Source: Pelodera strongyloides (Eukaryota > Nematoda > Chromadorea > Rhabditida > Rhabditidae). Taken from it: a DNA stretch of 64,000 nucleotides. Each line of letters starts with the position of its first letter. The first letter of the stretch is position 1. The stretch covers positions 1 to 64,000 of the forward strand of contig JAANDG010000373.1 in assembly GCA_036852015.1 (NCBI GenBank). The letters run 5' to 3'. Under the pieces are notes generated by a model that was not told where the DNA came from, ran no database searches, and saw only the letters and a list, made by a program, of their open reading frames with translations. Below, piece by piece: positions 61,801-64,000 of the stretch. Both the position numbers and the translations under genes were made by a program.

Positions 61801-63522
61801 ACTGCGTTGTATTACCACTGTTACAGGTTTTCTCTAAACTGGACGCTGAGGATGCTGGAATGTACACGTGTGAGGCGATTAATGATAACGGCACGGCTGT
61901 CAGTTTACCTGTCAGTTTGGAACAGACATGTAAGTTGTTTATTGAATTGTGCTTTTTTATAATAACAAAAAACAGGGCACAAATCCAGTGGGTAAATCGA
62001 GATCGTTTGTCTAGCTTAGTTGTCGAAACATAGTTTAATGTATCAGTGACACGTTCGGTTAATTATGATAAATTGAATATCTTCTGGGGATCGGCTTTGC
62101 CAATTGTAAAGTTGTTCGTGCGTTTATTTTACGTACCACTTTATGACCAGGGTTGGTTCAGTTGGTTGTCCTAAAAAAACACTGAATGGGAACGGACTAG
62201 AAGCATTTAAAGTACCGACCTGAAACATTGGGTTTTTAAGCACTAAAAGGTCTCTTCGTCTTATTGTTAAAGATTAATGATTCATTATGGTGTCACCGTT
62301 TCCTTTGGTTTATTAATGATATTTTAATACCATTCAAGGTTTTGGTGAATGTCCCAATGGTAGGTTTTAGAGCAATAATAGTTCATGCATTTACTTTTTG
62401 CAAATTTGTTATTGTCATAAATGTTGATGTTGCACTGTTTGCATTGCTGCACTACGATAATTTTCAGAACTTTCGTTTGTGTGTCATTTTAATTAGTCAT
62501 GCAATTCACGTTTCTTCGCGAGTAGATTGGTATGTCAAATTCTGAATAGTGCCAATGCAATACCTGTCGTCTTTTTCGTTTGTGAAGTGATATCAATATC
62601 AATACGAACTCTCGAGAGCTCTGGGTCAAATGTAGCAAACTGTAGATGTGTTTAAAAGCAACTTGCTTGAATTTATTCTCATTGACGTGAGGTCCGCGAA
62701 GGCTTTGAAATTTATCTGATGTGTGCAAATCTAGAATAGTATACACTGTACTGACTTTACCCCTTTTGCCAGATGTAAGGCCGTACAGTATATGGGGAAG
62801 TGGGAAGTGTACTACTTGAGACCCTTGTTTTGGCGCACTTACTTTATTATGACTGGGTTTTGTAGTGAATTCTCCTCGACTTCTGAATGGGTTGAATGGT
62901 TGAATCTCTTAAAGCGAAATACCTGCCGGTTTTTGAAACGCGTTGCGTACACCTACTTTCTTATGCAGCATATGCAAATGAGCAGCAATTAGAATAAAAA
63001 AAAACTAGACCCCAATTAGATCCCAATCGGCATAAATGCATAGGAATGCAAGTACTTGAGATGCGTTTCAAAAACCGGCCGGTATATCGCTTTAATCTAT
63101 CATTCATTCTTCTTCTTCCAGGGATTCGGCACTTTCCGGATGACGATCCCGAAATAGTGAAGGTTGAACTCGGAGATCCGTATGCAAGGAATTGCAGTCC
63201 GCCGGCCAGCAATCCCACTTCCAGGTAACAAGGGATTCATGAATAATTGCTTAAGGTTACTGTAGAATAAAGACTATTTTGGGTAAAGTTAAACCTATTT
63301 GGAGTAGAGCTATGTATAGACCCACATTTAGGCCTAAGCCCAAGCTTTAGAAAAAAACGATCTGACTATGAGAAATGGCTCTTAGAGCTCTTAGAAACTT
63401 TTTGGGATCGTAATCTGCTAAAGGCTTTCATTTTTGTTTTTAGAATCTACTGGATCCTGATGGGAAAAGAGCCCGGACAGTTTGAGACGATCAACTCGAG
63501 TCATATTTCCAGTAATGAGCAG
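58814..63522 (+). CDS. L1CAM/neuroglian-type adhesion protein, 5' part (gene runs past the window)
   Basis: Neuronal/epithelial cell-surface adhesion receptor. Exon 1 (58814-58889) encodes MATDRRRPRWPNITPLLLLS-FIATV, a signal peptide. Ig domain 1: 60873-60943 (TQRIPEGLRELTVTCLAEGN-PKP), 61248-61332 (YRWKKNGKPFVVSALSEKVV...GTL), 61827-61929 (VFSKLDAEDAGMYTCEAIND...LEQT), with paired Cys and core Trp. Ig domain 2: 63122-63224 (WIRHFPDDDPEIVKVELGDP...NCSPP) and 63444-63522 (IYWILMGKEPGQFETINSSH-ISSNEQ). Phases agree from 60873 onward. Exon 1 (phase 1) cannot join 60873 (phase 0) directly; a 26-nt microexon at 60502-60527 (VEKTIGDDK) would fix this but has a weak GTTACT donor. The last donor appears to be GC (CAG|GCGAGT). 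Domain order and the N-C-S-P-P...I-Y-W pattern fit the L1 family (C. elegans SAX-7/LAD-2, fly neuroglian); which paralogue is unclear. Introns carry several miniature elements. Confidence 0.88.
58964..59133. mobile_element. Miniature element, family A, copy 6
   Basis: AAACAGCGAAACACCAGCCGG at the left and inverted TTCAAAAACCGGCCGGTAGT at the right, with the standard interior. The right end has lost the TTTCGCTTTAA terminus, so this looks like an older copy. It lies in intron 1 of the L1CAM-type gene. Confidence 0.85.
60111..60336. mobile_element. Miniature inverted-repeat element with near-perfect long ends
   Basis: GGGCGCATTCGAGTTGGGCA...GCGCAAATTTCGCGAAATAA, CAGTTCGAGTTGA is inverted almost perfectly at the right, giving ends of about 60 nt. 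It is flanked by TAA on both sides, a likely 3-bp target duplication. The high arm identity suggests recent insertion. It lies in an intron of the L1CAM-type gene. Confidence 0.85.
61160..61253. repeat. 47-bp tandem duplication across a 3' splice site
   Basis: TAAAGTACTATGAAAGACAT...TTTAGTTATC occurs twice with a 47-nt period, creating acceptors at 61199-61200 and 61246-61247. Only the second opens the Ig frame (T-TAT-CGA-TGG); the first meets TGA after five codons. Confidence 0.9.
62909..63095. mobile_element. Miniature element, family A, copy 7
   Basis: TTAAAGCGAAATACCTGCCGG at the left, inverted AAAACCGGCCGGTATATCGC at the right. It ends 26 nt before the acceptor of the exon at 63122, leaving that intron with little of its own sequence at the 3' end. 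Confidence 0.9.
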
Positions 63523-64000
63523 GCGAGTGTTTGTTGGTTCAATAATTGTTCACTGATTCACGTTTTTTTTTCTACGGAACAACACTACATTGACCACTGA
63601 TTTTGTTGTCTCCAATGTAGTTTATTAAACTCACTGAAACATTTTGTTTTGGGGAACGGCAGTTGGTCCTCGAGGCCTTTTTTGTTCATCTGACAAGTTC
63701 TTCTCATGGGTGGGGACCATTAGTTTGTTGTTTCAATTTAGAACCTTGAGCAACAAGGAGATGCATTGCTTGCACTATGTGCTACTGGAATGTTCGTTAA
63801 ATGTTTAACAACATGATCCACAATTTGTAACGTGTAACTCCTACCCTTACTATAGTAGTGGTTACCTTCCCCTAGATTTAGTTGGCTTTACGGTGTCCAC
63901 TTAGCATACGTAGGATCGACATGGGGTGCATTTTTTTTAGTTGATCGCCCTCGTTTTACCCGAAATTGTACTCTATGAATAGAGGGAGTAAACAGGAAAT
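63523..64000. other. Intron of the L1CAM-type gene to the window end
   Basis: No further Ig-encoding exon is recognisable. A TTTAG acceptor near 63741 is followed by a reading that does not fit the family, so the next exon is probably beyond the window. Confidence 0.5.

Overview
The window is nematode nuclear DNA, most likely from a chromadorean. The evidence is a perfect 22-nt match to the SL1 spliced leader at the head of a small RNA gene, a cuticle collagen with the typical N-terminal domain and Cys-flanked Gly-X-Y blocks, TTTCAG-type acceptors right in front of start codons, and an H2A/H2B pair with the metazoan histone 3' stem-loop. Gene density is low: most of the 64 kb is AT-rich spacer holding CT/GA microsatellites, miniature inverted-repeat elements and one large satellite array. 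No species is named because nothing here separates candidate genera.

Layout. 1.2-2.3 kb: cuticle collagen (minus), with a one-base deletion. 3.4-4.7 kb: miniature elements. 5.07-9.6 kb: a minus-strand gene assembled from splice sites, family not recognised, with a long inverted repeat in one intron. 13.2-13.3 kb: SL1 RNA gene (minus). 13.4-16.8 kb: 23 units of a 129-bp satellite in two blocks. 17.9-21.1 kb: complete six-exon DUSP14-like dual-specificity phosphatase (plus). 22.2-23.3 kb: divergent H2B (intact) and H2A (broken) sharing a symmetric promoter. 25.96-26.9 kb and 31.07-31.4 kb: 3' ends of two unrecognised minus-strand genes, the first a membrane protein. 32-58 kb: no convincing gene; CT-rich microsatellites and dispersed elements. 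58.8 kb to the end: the 5' part of an L1CAM/neuroglian-type adhesion gene (plus), running out of the window.

Connections. Collagen, phosphatase and L1CAM-type genes each have an acceptor immediately upstream of the start codon, fitting SL trans-splicing, and the donor RNA is encoded in the same window. Several miniature elements sit just upstream of such acceptors. Three lesions (collagen -1 nt; H2A start-codon loss and 8-bp duplication) mean that either real decay or residual sequence error must be considered. All gene models come from splice phase and protein plausibility read by eye; none was checked by alignment.
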